DNA of 64,000 nucleotides from Carallia brachiata. Taxonomy: Eukaryota; Streptophyta; Magnoliopsida; Malpighiales; Rhizophoraceae. A program made the translations under genes and the position numbers. The notes beneath the pieces are model-generated. The model saw only the letters and a list, made by a program, of their open reading frames with translations. It ran no database searches and was not told the DNA's origin. The stretch's first letter is position 1; the number at the start of each line of letters is the position of its first letter. The stretch spans positions 1,050,202-1,114,201 of the forward strand of contig JADCRB010000061.1 in the NCBI GenBank assembly GCA_021464245.1, written 5' to 3'. Below, one piece after another: positions 12,138 through 25,240 of the stretch.

Positions 12138-13476
12138 GGTATCGGAGTTCGCTTTAGATAGCCAAAGAGTAAGTGTTTGCAAAGCGATGCGCTCGCGCCT
12201 CAAACAGACATCAAGGTTTCTTTTAATATAGCTGGTCTTACAGACAACAATAAATCTTGCTCATTTGAAATTAAAAAAATAATAAAATTAATTTATGTAA
12301 TATGGATTGTTGTTATATTATACCAAAAAATGCGAGGAAAAATCACACATTAATGATTTTATATATAATGTCACATACACCATATGGTATTGTTTTTTTC
12401 CGTTATTATTTTTGCTAAAAGCTGTCAATCCTTTCATTACTTGACGTTTTCCATCCAATTGCTTTTATCTTTTTTTTTTTTAACATTTAAAATAATCAAT
12501 TAATTAAACGTCCATGATTAAAAAATATATATATATATATAAATACTATACAAAAAGTATACCGCGCCTTAAAGGAACCAAAACCCCTCAAATCTCCAAG
12601 TGGAATAAGTGAAGCTAGCGGAGGTCGAACTCATTAGCCCTTCGACCTCTGTCAACCCCTCGGTGCACAGGCACCTGTACCCCTCCGATTGTCCGAGCGG
12701 ATGCTTTTATCTATTCAAGTAAGCACTCTCTTTTGAGTGAGTTAACTGATAACATGATTGTCCTGTGTTGTATGTTTTTTATAGTGTGTTCAGTAAATAA
12801 ATGAGAAAAGAAAATGAATGAAAACACATAATTCTTGCAACTTTTCATCATTTGGTATGCATAAGAAAAGAAAAGGAAATGTGTAGAGAACCGGATCATC
12901 CATTAAGATTGAAAAAAAAAAACAAAAAAGCTTAATTACCAAAATAACTCAATTTATCTAATTATTTATACGATATTTTTATAATTTTAACTTGTTATTC
13001 ATTTATTTATAGGTCATTTTTTAATTACATTTTTTACTTTTTTTCATAATTTTTTCATATAATTCAAATATAAAATTTTATTTTATCATTATTTTTTCAC
13101 AATTTTCTTTTTTTATAATTTTTTTTCTCATAAAATCTAACAACTCAAACAACCCATTAGTTAGTTATTAACTGTGCGGAAAAAAGAAATAGAAAGTTGA
13201 ACCTTCAATGTCTAGTCGCTACAAATTTCGATCCGGCGAGATTCAAGTTGCCGGAGCAAGTTCACTCGAGTGATCTATTTTTTTTTAAAAATTGAGAGCT
13301 TTACTTCTTTGAAAACATATTTTGAAGGACACAGCAATGCGAGTACAGCATCCACTCTACTCCTTTGATTGGTCAAGTTTTGTTCCTGCATTGCGGTGGG
13401 GAACATGAATTGTTATTTGAGAAAAAGAAAGCCATTATGTTGTGTTTATTTGGCTTACAAGGAATGACACAAAAAG
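12138..13476. other. Intergenic between helicase and tRNA gene
   Basis: The first ~100 bases should hold the helicase promoter and 5' UTR. The rest is AT-rich, with a short AT repeat near 12524-12540. A GC-richer stretch (about 12590-12710) looks like an old repeat fragment that I cannot classify. No coding signal. Confidence 0.5.
13471..13475 (-). terminator. Pol III terminator of tRNA-Lys
   Basis: TTTTT on the minus strand starts one base after the discriminator base of the tRNA, the usual Pol III stop signal. Confidence 0.8.
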
Positions 13477-13549
13477 CGCCCACCGTGGGGCTCGAACCCA
13501 CGACCACAAGGTTAAGAGCCTTGCGCTCTACCGACTGAGCTAGACGGGC
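13477..13549 (-). tRNA. tRNA-Lys (anticodon CUU)
   Basis: The minus strand folds as a complete 73-nt cloverleaf. The 7-bp acceptor stem GCCCGTC/GGTGGGC contains two G-U pairs. The D arm contains box A TAGCTCAGTCGG, and the anticodon stem CAAGG/CCTTG encloses loop CTCTTAA with anticodon CTT. The variable loop is TGGTC and the T arm GTGGG-TTCGAGC-CCCAC contains box B GGTTCGAGCCC. The discriminator is G. No intron. It decodes AAG lysine codons and matches the standard nuclear plant tRNA-Lys. Confidence 0.97.
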
Positions 13550-13737
13550 TTTTATGCTGCGAGTGTGATTTTCAATTAATATTTTAATATCCCATTGGCG
13601 CGCCAACTACAGTTGCATCTGTTTGTGCCACGTCATCTTGCAGCTCTCAAGAGTGATCGTCTCTTGCCACAACGACTGGCGGATCACTTATAATTCCGTT
13701 CAGTGCTTAATTTACTTTCTGTCACATTCTCCAGTCG

Positions 13738-13760
13738 AGAGAGAGAGAGAGAGAGAGAGA
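13738..13760. repeat. (GA)n microsatellite in a 5' leader
   Basis: A GA run about 55-75 bases upstream of the ATG at 13814, probably in the 5' UTR or core promoter of that gene. Such GA/CT tracts are common in plant leaders. Confidence 0.6.
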
Positions 13761-13813
13761 AAGGAGAAACAAGAAAGATACAGTGCGACGGCGAGTTATA
13801 TAAATAGAGAAAA

Positions 13814-15199
13814 ATGAGCGTTCTTTGCCAAGAACACGAAATCATCGACATCAACGACAAGGCCCCGGCTGATCAAGAAGATTTCCAAGACGCCTCCCTT
13901 GGCTTCAACCTCCTCCGCCTCGACAGCTTCACCGGCCACCGTCACCACGACCACCGCCACCCTCCTTGCGCCAGCTGTGGCTGCTCCGGTTCTTTCCTTC
14001 CCCCCACTTCTACTGCCACCACCACCATTAATCCTCCCTCCTCCTGTAAACGCCGTTCTCCGGACTCCCCCTCGCCTACCATGGACCCACAAGACCAACA
14101 ACAACACCCCAAGAAACCCAAGAAACTCTTCACCGACCCAACTGAAACCACCACGTCCGCTGCTTCTCTCCGCGGCTTCTCCAAGATTCCCCTCCCTTTC
14201 AACTTGTCAGTACCCTCCAACTCTGCCCACGTCAACAACCACCCTCTCCTCCGCCGCTGCTCTTCCGACCCCACTACTCCACCAGTGGCCGGGCCGGACT
14301 CTTCTGGCACCAGTGTTGCACCAAACGGTGTTCCTCAATCCCCGCCAGAAAACGCCAAGGCTGCGGGAGCCAATGGAGTGCCTACCCCGGCATCCAAAGG
14401 AAGTGCTTCCCTGCCTCCGCGGCCGCTGTCAATCAGGAGGACCGTCTCTGATCCGTCTCCCAGCAAGAGCTTTTCCCAATCATCCAGTTGCAATGACGAT
14501 GAGGCTTCCAACTATCAGGTTATTATCTTTCATTAATATGTTAATTTTTATTGCTTTTGATTCTTCCACTAAAAACTGGTTTCCTTTGGGTTTTTTTTTT
14601 TTGACACAAGCTTTAATCTTTTTCATTTTGAGGCCTGTGATAATGGTTCTTTTTCGTTGTTGGGTTTAAGAAGGGTTTTTCAACTTCTTGTTGCCATAAG
14701 CATTTGTGATTCGTTTCGGAATTGGCGATCTTTTTGGAATTATTGTCACCCTCAGGATTCTAATTTGAGGTTCAATTGATTGGTTATGGCAGTGGCTGAA
14801 GAAGATGAGGGATTGCATGAAGCAGATGAGCCAATGGTGGGATGAATATATGCCTGATGAAGTGATGGGCGAGGAGGAAGAAGAAGAAAATAAAGCAACT
14901 GAAGAAAATTCTGCCAAGGCAAGAAAAGGAATGCAAAGAAGAAATTCTGGATTTTCTATATTTCATTCTGGCAATTGGTTTTATTTTTCTCTTGTAAATG
15001 CAATGTTGAATGAAATTGGATTCACATGAAAATGCCTTTTATTCCTTCTTTTGTGCAGGATGATTCGGTGACTGAATTTGAAGAGGCTGTTAGTGTGGAG
15101 AGAGCAGGGGAATGCTTTATCATCAACTTCAAGTGTCCCTGTGGCAAAGGATATCAGATCCTTATCTCTGGAATGAGCTGTTTCTACAAGCTGTTGTAG
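13814..15199 (+). CDS. Unrecognised plant protein with Pro/Ser-rich N-terminus and Cys-containing C-terminal motif
   Basis: Three exons, 13814-14518, 14793-14918 and 15059-15199, give 323 codons plus stop. Residues 1-235 are rich in Pro, Ser, Thr and His, look disordered, and include Ser-rich basic patches (RRCSSDP, SIRRTVSDPSPS) that could be phosphorylated. Exon 2 encodes a Trp/Met-rich amphipathic segment (WLKKMRDCMKQMSQWWDEYM) and an acidic run. Exon 3 encodes GECFIINFKCPCGKGYQILI followed by a short tail. All phases are 0. The second intron needs a GC donor (AAG|GCAAGA) with a normal GTGCAG acceptor; no GT donor nearby keeps this frame. Long open frames in other frames of exon 1 are composition artefacts. 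I cannot assign a function; the conserved-looking C-terminal half argues that the gene is real. Confidence 0.8.
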
Positions 15200-17469
15200 A
15201 TTGTGGCACGTAATGGGCTCAAAGGCTACCCTAGTCTTCTGGAGCTCTGCCATCTTCTGGAGATTCATTTTTTGAGAACCGATTCCATTACAGGACATTG
15301 GGTTCTCAGATCATATTTTTCTTTTTGCCCCTTATTTTTTTGATAGTAATGTAGGTGTTACCTGTACAGTACAAAGTCTTCATGTGGTCATAAGCATTCT
15401 TTTGGATACCACTCTTCACAAGTTGTTCACATGAAGTCTGTGTGTTGGTTTTAGGTAGTATTAGCTTTAGTGAACCCGCATTCTTTTGATTCAATTGTGT
15501 CATATGGAATCAATTAGGACTTTTATTTCTGTCCATAGGATAGGTCTCAGAAATAAAGATTCTGTGAAGTGATAAGGAGGGAAGATGATGTATGTAGATT
15601 GTTGAAAACTACTATATTTTCTTTGAAATTGTAAATCTATGATATTTTCCTATTTGATCTCTTGAAAATTTTTTCCTGATTTTTTCTCTCTTTTTTCCTT
15701 TTTCTGGTTCTGCAGTCTTTGTTTGAGCATAAATCAATTTTTAACAGTAACATATATAGTTTTTCAGCTTTACAAGGGCAAATTTTTTAAGCTGTCATGG
15801 AGTAGTCAAAAGCCATTTCCATGAGGATTTAAATGTTCAGATGGTTTTCCTCACCTGCGCCCATACGCATGCTTATTCTCTTGAAAGTTGCCATATCCCT
15901 TATGTATCTCTGGCTACTGAATTTTTTGGAAATGGGATCATCTGCTGGCAAGAATTTTTGAACTTCCTGTCCTGCTGTTAGACATGGAGTGCTAAACTAA
16001 ACCAAATATGGCATTTTCTTCTCTGTCTGTAAAATTTATGGGTTCAGTCTGCTAAATGCTTCTACATGTGTTTTTGTTCCGTGAAACTGCCAAGAAAATG
16101 GAAATGCAAAATGCTCTTAGCAGATCATTTTCCTCCTTTTGTTTTATTCTGTTCTTTTAGAACTTTTTCTTCAAGCTGGTTGAAAAACCTAAGCAAGCCG
16201 CCATGCGTTTTTTTGATAGTTGAATATTGATGATGTTATTTAGTTTGACGATTCATAGAGCAAAGATCAAGTCTTCATGATTTCCATTCTAATACAAGCA
16301 TGGTTCATGTCTTCTCCACTTTTCTTCTAGCTGGTGCATTTTTCACTAAGGCCAACAAGTTGGGTTGGCTCCTCATGGTTTTGGCATAAATTCACTTTAG
16401 GACAAACATGGCATAGCTGTTTTTATTTTTGAAAATCTTGAAGGTGCAGCCGGCACCGCACAAGTTTAAAGTATTTACCTTCTACCGAGCCTTAATTTAA
16501 CAGGTTGAGTGCGACCTACTTGGTCTAATCTTATACTACAAAGAAAATTTCACTGGTTGATACTTTTTCTGGTGCTAAACGATTCAAGGGATTCTGTTGA
16601 ATCTGTTCTGAGTGCTGCTCAGGCATTTCATGTTTGCTCTATTTGGTCACATATTACCACTCTTTTGGGCCGGACCTGGACATCCAAATAAGCAAGAGTT
16701 CAAGTAAGCGGCAATGGTTCCTCCTACATGTGAATGACATAAATATCAGTATCTGCAGCTACTGGTGTGTTTGCTATATATGGCTACCTACCAATCCGAT
16801 ATCGTTTTACAGGATCTTACATTCAAATTCTTCCAATTTTCCGTCCGTAGTCTAACAAATACGTCTTCCTGGAATAGTAAAGCCATCTTAGTATTTACCG
16901 GACACTGAGATTGTATTTTATGCCAGAGATTCCACCACCACGCTCACAGGTTGTATTTCTTTTTTTTTTTTTTTTTGGGTTTCAAAAATAAAAAATAATT
17001 AAAAAAAAAAAAAAAGTTAAAGCTGGCTCTCAAGGTGGCGTTGGGTCTGCCTGGGGTGCCGGGCGAAAGAGCATGGTTAGATTTTGGGTTGACCTATACC
17101 AAACGCTTCCTTTTCTAAGGAGGACCCACCTTTACCATTCTCCTATGTACTTGTCCGTAATGTTGGTAGGCCCCACCAAATCCGCCCAACCCCTCTCTCC
17201 CACGTGATAAACATATGCGTTATTTTTCTCCGCTTCTCGGTTCTCGTCTTTCTTAAATAAAAATTCAATTTTTATGCTCTCTTCTTCCCTGGGCAGTCCA
17301 CAGGTGGATTTTGCCATCTTATGTTAGTCCATATTAACACCTATCTGCATTTGTATCTGCATTTGTAAGTGCTTTGGTCAATTTTTGCATAGAAACCTTA
17401 ATTCCCTATTTCTGAACTATTTTGTTTAATCGGGATATTTCTTATTACTTAAATAACCATGTTTCCTTC
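15200..17469. other. 3' UTR of the preceding gene, then intergenic
   Basis: T-rich sequence typical of a 3' UTR for the first several hundred bases, then AT-rich intergenic DNA with long T and A tracts near 16960-17020. Small frames (for example 16509-16691) show no recognisable domain. Confidence 0.5.
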
Positions 17470-19300
17470 AACAATCGGCGCTAAAAATCCGATCATAACT
17501 GTCATTCCACCAGTCCCAAAAATATCCTCGCAACATTCCAAGTTGTGTCTGTTAGTCCGGAAGGCCAATACCGCGCTCTCTTTTTAACCAAGTTTCCAAC
17601 CCATTGACAAGCCTGCAAAATCCGAAGCCCATCCTTTTGGCCACATGATAATAACCCCAAGTCATGTTTATCCCGAGAAAGGCAAAATAAACAGGTGTTG
17701 CGAGGAGAAAGAAGTTGCGGCCAAGTAGGTGGCAAACAGATGTTGGTTTTGTGTGGATTTGGGTGTTGGGTTCAAGGTTTGAGGCTCTTTCCGTGGCTGG
17801 CTCTCAACTTCCACATGGCTCACAATCTCAACTTCCATTCATCTATGTTGCAGCTTGTCCAGAACATTGGCAATCTCCCCTTTCTGGCCAAGCTCCTCTA
17901 TGGCATCCTCTCAGATGCTATACATATTGGTCATGCTCACAGAGCACCTTATATTATTATTGGAGGTCAGTCATAATATGCCCTGTTTGTCTTGTCTAAT
18001 TAACGTTGTTCCTAATTCTCTTCTTCTAAATTGATTTATCAGCCTGTTTTTCATAATTTGAATTGCTATTTTGGGGATTGCCCCCCAATCTTCATACAAT
18101 TCTAAGAAATGTTGCCTTTGATGATTTCAAACTCTTTTGTCTTGCTTTATATTTTTCCCTGCGCTTGTTGAGATTTAAGATTCTGTTTCTTCGCATATCA
18201 GTGTGGCAGCTGTATTCGAAATAAAGACTGAAGTAACAAAATTCAGTCTTTCTGCGGGTAATATCTTGGGGGCAGCTGGCATTGTTCCCTTTTGCGCGCG
18301 AAGCATTTGCAGCCTTAATGGCATGTATCTTTCTGAGCAATCTTGGAGCATCAGTGACAGAAGTTGCAAAGGACGCCCTTGTTGCAGAATATGGGCAGAA
18401 ATACAAAATGGAAGGCCTCCAGTCTTATGCATTCATGGCTTCAGCAGTAGGTGGAATTCTAGGCAACTTGCTTGGTGGCTATTTGTTGCGAAGAACAGCA
18501 CCGAGAACCGTGTTTCTCATATTTGCACTTCTCTCATCTCTTCAACTTGCACTTTCATCGACAGTTAGAGAGGAATCTCTTGGCTTGTCCCAACCATCTG
18601 ATCACAATTCTGCAAAGAAACCGATTTGGGAAAGTATCGAAAAACAGCTGAATGATCTCAAAACGGCATTGCATGATGACAACAAATCTCGGCTGCTTTC
18701 TTGACTTATAGCTTCCATTGCTGCGGTCCCTGCTCTGTCAGGTTCCATCTTTTGTTATCAAACTCAATGTCTACATCTTGATCCTACAGTAATTGGAATG
18801 TCCAAAGTGACTGGCCAGTTGATGCTCTTTTCATGACTTTGCTTTATCACCATTGCTGGAAAAGAGTGCCCATGAGGAAATTGATTGGTGCTGTCCAGTT
18901 TTTGTATGCTTATTCTCTTCTTCTTGACTTTGTTCTAGTGAGACAGATCAATCTCGGAATTTCCAGTGACGTTTTTGTCTGTTGCTTTTCGGGTTTGGCA
19001 GGAGCACTGACACAATTTAAGCTTCTTCCGTTTTGAGTGCTGATCGCAAGTTTATGCCCACAAGGTTGTGAAGGATCTCTGACTTCATTCCTGGTGTCAG
19101 CTTTCTATTTATCTACAATTCTTAGTGGGCTTTTGGGTGTTGGGCTAGCTTCTCTGATTGGAATAACATCATCTGTTAATTACTCAGCGTTGCTTTTGGG
19201 AATTTTGACACAGTTTGTTGCAGCATTATTGCCTTTAGGATGGATTCATCATGTACCCATTTCCCAACCTAACATTGCAAGGAAAGAGAATGCAATTTGA
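17470..19300 (+). pseudogene. Folate-biopterin transporter (FBT family, MFS-type), degenerate
   Basis: Exon 1 (coding from about 17695 to 17965) reads FPWLALNFHMAHNLNFH and LVQNIGNLPFLAKLLYGILS. Exon 2 starts near 18247 (WGQLALFPFAREAFAALMAC, then LSNLGASVTEVAKDALVAEY) and runs through hydrophobic segments expected of this 12-helix plant transporter family, whose members move folates or pterins across plastid or other membranes (family knowledge). Damage is direct: TGA at 18702-18704, a one-base frameshift near 18832, and TGA at 19034-19036, with clear homology continuing after each break to the stop at 19298-19300. The probable plastid-targeting region (17470-17690) is also broken into several frames. 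Most of the length is preserved, so loss of function is fairly recent. Confidence 0.88.
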
Positions 19301-20298
19301 GTTTTTGGTGACAAAATTTAAACATCAAAACCACAAAATTATTTCAATGTGTTATTTTCTATTTAAAAAGTTAGATAGACGCATGATGATAAGTATTAAA
19401 TAGACATGTAAAGATCTGAATTATTAAATATTAAAAAATATAATAAATTTGAAAAAAATAAATAAATAAATCGTTAGATTAACTGTATATTTTTTTATAT
19501 ATCGTAAATTATATAATTGCCTAATAACATTTTTTTTATTTAGGATTCCATTACAAGTCTAGCAAGGAGACTAATGTAGCAGCCAAAACTATATTGTTTA
19601 TGTGGATTCAACAAGAGCAAAATGAACAATTTCCCCCTCATCTTGGCTAATGCAACCAAAATAAGCATAATAATTTGCCTTTGACGGGTGCCATCTATGA
19701 TGTGGACAAGAATGTTTGAATTAGAGGGAAAAAAAAGAGACAAAAACCGACAGTGGGAAACTGTCTTGAACATTGCTCGTGGGTCTGCATACATGCTCGA
19801 ACCATCCGTGCGCCCCCAAAATGATGTGTTAGACACAGTTGTTAATTTTTTTCTAATTTTAGTTTTTTAGAACGAGAATGAAAGTTTGACTATAATTAAA
19901 AAGTAAGAGATGGGCGACAGGAAAAAGATTTTTAATGCATTATTTAATTTTAAATTATAATAAATTAATTATATAATTAATTTAATAATATTTTAATTTT
20001 TATTTTAAATATCAATTATTTAATTACTTGCGTTATTTAATTGTCAGTTTGCTGCTTTTGTTCCCAAGGACAATTAACCATGCGGTCTACGCCTCGCCGT
20101 TCAATTCAACTGATTTCAAAACGACAAAGTTTAGGTCGCCCAAATGATATTCCTTCCCCAATTTTGTTTACGATACGTACACTACATGCAACTAGAAAAC
20201 AGTGCATGGCAATAAATAAAACAAGAATAATGTTATTTATCAGAATTCATATTATAAATTGTATTGGATAAATTAAAAAAAATCATAATATTAAATTA
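19301..20298. other. Intergenic, AT-rich
   Basis: No coding signal. Very AT-rich runs near 19420-19510 and 19930-20040. It ends where similarity to the inverted copy at 48978 begins. Confidence 0.5.
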
Positions 20299-22271
20299 AA
20301 AAACTGCTTGGCTCCTTTAAAGATCTCCTCTGTTGATCTGAATTGAGATGAATGCAGTGAGTTGCTTACCTTGGTTCCTGGGCCATTGCCCCATGGTTAG
20401 GCTTGAGGCCTTAGAGACAACTGGCCTAACAAACTCATACTCAGCCTATTCTTATTTTTCCTTCTCCTTTGTTTTATTTCATTCCTTTGAACATCTAACA
20501 TCAATTCTTTAGAATAAATTGTGGTTGTCATAAACAACTTTTTATGTCCTCATGTGGCTTATGGTTTTTTGAATAAAAAACACAAAGGTTAAAGCACCTT
20601 GACAATAACCCACATAACATTGGTTGACACTATACCTGTATATTGTCACTTTTTCCTTCTGAATCCTTTATTTTTCTCCTTTTCATTTTTCTTTCTTTTT
20701 TTTTTGTTAATATACAAAAATGTCATCAACTTTGTCTAAAGTAACAAATCTAGCACAAACTTTAAAAAGTAATAGTTTATCCCTCTTTTAATATTTTTGT
20801 AATAAATTTAGCACATAAGATTTTATATGAACAGAATCTGTCAGTTTTGATAACAAATTTATAGAAATATGTCTGTTTTGATGACATGATAATCATATAA
20901 GTTAGTATCATATCATCGAAACAGATAAATTCTGTCAATAAATTTCACAGTAAACTGTTACTTTTAAAGTTAGTACTAAATTTATTACTTTAGACAAATT
21001 TAGTGATATTTTTGTATATTAATTTTTTTTTTTTTCATTTTTGCCCCTTTTTTTTGGTCCCATTCAATCTCTCAAAGTATGAGGGCCTTACGAACCTCTT
21101 TTTTTCTTTTTTCTTTTTTTTTTGCCCTACGTTATGAATATTTTTTTGTTTCTCCTGTGCGTTGTTTTTCAGTTTGCAACACATTTATGTGTTGTTGAAG
21201 CCTTTGATTTCCTCTTATCCCAATTCTGTATTAGAGCCTTTCTTTATGTATTCATTCTGATTGATGTTTTTGTTGGCAAGAATTGAGCAGGTGATTTTTT
21301 GTGTAATTTTGTATCTCAACTGAGATAGAATGCTTGTGAAGGACTTTCTTTGTCATAATAATTTCATGAAAACATGCCCTAAATCTCTTCTTTTGTTAGC
21401 ATATTTTTTGTTAGTTTAAATATATTCAAACATATTGTATTTCATCTTGTTGCATTTGGAAACTGCACATCCTTCAATTATGTGATTGCTTTTTGGGTGC
21501 CTCTTGGTCGATCTAGGTCCTCAGCATTTCTGATCATTCTCATCGTCGTTAACAACTTTGTGTTTAAAGCAGGGAGACTTTGGGTTTACGATTGGCATAT
21601 TCTTTAGTTTTCTGGGGTTTTGTGACATTTCAGTTTGTTCATTTTGTGTTTCTTAGTTGATTTTATATTTTTGATTATCATTGATTCATATACATGTGCT
21701 TGTCTTAAGAGAAAAGAGAAGAAGGGCTGGAGGGACTGGTGACCCTGAACAAGGAAATCTTGGGCCTTTGGATCTTTGCTCCCTTCCATTCTCTGGTGAT
21801 GGGTAATGTTTGTGTTAATTTTGTTCGGTGTCACCAATTGTTTTTGTTTGAGGTGGAGCTTTGTTAGGGCTTCCATCTTTGTGTTGTGAGGTTTTTAACA
21901 TACCTGGTTTGCTAGTTCATATCTACAATCATATGATTTGTTTTAAGTAGCATTTTGCTCATGCATTACCCATGACGATTTGCGCTATGTTTTTTCTTTT
22001 GAAATAAGTTAATCTACATTTCATCAAATTTTTTGAAAGAAGTGTGATCCATTTACCGACGCAGCTGATGGTTGTAAACCAGCATTTTTCTTATGTTTTT
22101 CTTTAAGGTTTATTGTTTAATTTTGTGATGATTTTAGTCTCCCTCTGGGGTTGTATGCCAATCTCCATCTCATTTGCTTGAACTGGCTATTTTGTTTGTA
22201 CTTCTGAATAATTGTGTTACAACCAATTAAATTATCTCTATTGTATAGGACTAGATTCGGATCTACTGAAG

Positions 22272-23571
22272 TGCTTCAAATATCCGCTGGTGGCTGCTGT
22301 GCAAAGAACACTTGAACTAAAGAAGATCTGGCTGGAGTTCAAGATCATTGGGAGCGCATACTGAAGAGCACAGAGTTGGCCTTGAAATTCTACAACAGCA
22401 CTAATCATGTTTGTTTTCTTTTTTATTTCTTCTTTGCTGTTTTTCGTTCTTTTATTCTTTAATCTATACGGTGAAACTCACTGTTTTTTTTTTTTTTTTG
22501 AGTAGGATGGGTTTGATATTTCACTTTCCAGTTTTTTTTTATTCCTATTTTTTTCAGGGTGTTGGTTTTGAACTTGGGGAGCCTGTTTGTAGCCATAACT
22601 TCTTTGCTTTTGTCGTTGGTTACCCTACCACTTATTGGCAACATGCCAACTTCAAAGCTAGGCCTAAAGGTTCTTGCTTCAGTGATCTGTCTACAAAGCT
22701 CTTTTTTACTGAAATGGCGAGAGGATTGTCCCAGTGGAATGTAACTTATGTCCCATTGTGGATCCCAATGACTTCGGTATCTCGCAAATTCCTTCCTTTA
22801 TTTCATAATTTCATTTTTTTAATGAATTCTTTCATAAGATCCTTTGAATTCTTTCTCCCCTTTTATGCTCTAAATTCGTTAGTATTGAGTCATGTGTCCA
22901 TAACATATGTAGAGTGAACAGCTTGTTGGAGGAATAAAATTAAGTTTTGGTCCTCATGGATTTTTTGCATTCCAATTGTTTCCAGATCACTTGGAAGACC
23001 GAATAATAGATGAAGATCTATTGTTCTTGTTGGCGATGATTCTATTAATTTGTGACTGTGGATTGACTGTATAATGTTCTTCAATACTGGGTCAAGTTTC
23101 CTCTTCTTTCGTCATGTCTTTGATAAACATCCACAATAAAAATAATGTTGTCATGTGTGGCTCTATTGTCTCGCCTCCTCTTACATTCCACAGCTTATGA
23201 GTGATGCCATGTATTATCTACTATCCCTCAAGGCAGCAAGAAAAAGCTTGCAACATGAGTCTGGTATCCTTGTTAATTTGCTGTACACATTGTTGTAAAT
23301 CACTCTGTGTAGAAAGAAAATATACTTTGAGTTGTTTGATTACTAGGAAATAGATGGTGTTCACTGGTTTAGAATTTTAGTTAGAGACAGGGCATGATAT
23401 AGTTGATTTACAATATGTTCCTTGTGCAGGCAATGCAACAGATTCTACTTGTAAATGTTGGAGGATTTGCAAAGTTTGCGGTTCAGGGATTTGTCACCCT
23501 GCTTCTGGATTTTATGCTGGCATGCAAGGACTCGGAATTAAAAACGACAGTGCCAGAGCCAGAGATGGAAG
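22272..23571 (+). pseudogene. Locus A module 1 (type I)
   Basis: Exons 22272-22408, 22558-22776 and 23430-23571. Exon 1 has TGA in place of the Arg codon in the AKNTRT motif. Exon 2 encodes GVGFELGEPVCSHNF and PTTYWQHANFKARPKGSC but is 219 instead of 220 nt, because one base is missing after the codons for WNVT. Exon 3 is open and encodes CKCWRICKVCGSGICHPASG. Confidence 0.8.
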
Positions 23572-24049
23572 GTAATGAGGATAATAAGGTTGCTTTGCTC
23601 AAATGAACTAAACAATATCGTAACAGTTGATCACTCAAATCTTTTCCACCATTCTATGTATGTGTGTGTATTATATGTGTGCGTGTGTGTGTATTTGCCA
23701 TAGATCAATGATATGTTCAATGTTTTGCGTGAAATAAAGGGGCAATAATAACTTTAGAATGATCATAAACAAAATTAGAATAGGGAGTGTAGAAATATAT
23801 CAGAGTCAATAGTAGTCCAGACATTGACTTTCATCTAAGTGCTTCTTCTTTTCTACTATTATAATTAATAATCTTACATACTAAAATTTTCCAGTAAATA
23901 GTAACTTTAGAAATTGATGTAACTTAGAAAAAAAAAACAGAGTAAAAATTTTTATATTAATAAATCAACTTCTCAAAATACGGAGTAAATGGAGGAATAT
24001 TGGATCCTTATCCACTTCCTTTCTCAGGAGCATAATATTTGCTCTTCAC

Positions 24050-25240
24050 TAGAACTAAAGAAGAAGTGGCTGAAGCTCATTGGGAAAGCACGATTAAGGG
24101 CACAGAATTGGCCTTGGAATTCTACAACAGTACTAATGATGTATGTCTTCCTTTTCATCCCGTTTGCGTTTTTTGTTATTTTCTTCTTTAATTTGTACGG
24201 TTAAATTAAAAGGATGGTTTGTGTGTTCACCACATGTTTTATCATCCTACTTTTCTCAGGGTGTTAGCTTTGAACTTGTGGAGCCCATTTGCTGCAGAAC
24301 CCACATTGCTTCTGCCAGTGGCCTCTGTTGCGTCCATTGGCAACATGTCAACTTCAAATCTGGGCCCAAAGTTTCTTGCTCTGGTGATCCTTCTACAATG
24401 CTCTTCTTTTCTGAATTAAGGAGAAAGAAGCTGTCCGACTGGATTGTAACTATTTCTACCATTTTGGATCCTAGTGCCTCTGGTATCTCCCAAATTCCCT
24501 CTGGTCATTTTATTGTTTTGTTTTTCTCCAATGAATTTTTTCATAATATCCTTTTATTTTCTCTCTCTTTTTGTTTTTCCCCCTATAAACTTGCTAGTTG
24601 CAATCCGTGTTTTCGTCAAATGCTTAGAGCTAGCAGCTCCTTGATTGAATAAAATTAAGTCAAGTCCTCCATGAGCCTTTGCATTTCAATCATTCTTGAA
24701 TCTTTGTTTGAAAGACCAAACAATAGGTGAGCTGATATTTGGTATACTTTTGTTCTTGTTGTTGATGATTTTATTAAATTGTGTAGAGCTTTGGATTGAT
24801 TTTATTACATTCTCTAATATTGAGTCCTCCAGATCCATTCCTTTGTCCTAGGTCTTTGTTTAGCATTGGACGGCAAAAAAATTAAGTGGCAGTCAAATGT
24901 GGTGCTCTACCCCCTGGGAAGCAACTTACTCTTTCAGTCCACAGATTAGGCAGGAACCTAATGTAACAAAAAGCTTGCAGCATGAGTCTGTCGGTCTTGT
25001 TGTTTTATTGTACTTGTTGCTGTAAAACATTGGGAAAAATTGTATTTCGTGGTGTTTAACATGGAGCTCATGATGTGAAATTTTAGTTAGAGGCGGGTAC
25101 ATGATATGATTGACAAACGGTATGTTAATTGTGTGCAGCCAATGGAACAGATTATAGGTGTAAATGCGGGAGGTTTGAAGGGGTCTGTGGGATTTGTGGC
25201 TCAGTGATTCGTCACACTCACCCTTCTACTGGCTTTCAAG
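24050..25240 (+). pseudogene. Locus A module 2 (type II)
   Basis: Exon 1 is truncated: sequence jumps from TTTGCTCTTC (about 24045) directly into ACTAGAACTAAAG, so about 240 bp including the intron end, splice acceptor and first codons are missing compared with the fourth module. Exon 2 (24260-24482) and exon 3 (25139-25240) are open, encoding CCVHWQHVNFKSGPKVSCSG and CKCGRFEGVCGICGSVIRH. If exon 3 is not spliced the frame stops a few codons later. Confidence 0.75.

Noticed and set aside
13373..13606. 77-aa minus-strand open frame containing [13 protein letters not shown]
   Set aside because: It is the translation of the tRNA-Lys gene and its flanks, a well-known false protein.
13899..14669. 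256-aa Pro-rich frame and minus-strand frames over 13796-14310
   Set aside because: Shadows of exon 1 of the three-exon gene in GC-rich, stop-poor sequence; only the 13814 frame splices into the conserved-looking exons.
21604..21876. Minus-strand frame conserved with one at 47718-47921 (MEALTKLHLKQKQL...)
   Set aside because: The similarity is explained by the inverted duplication; it lies antisense to the module gene's 5' exon and is broken in the second copy.
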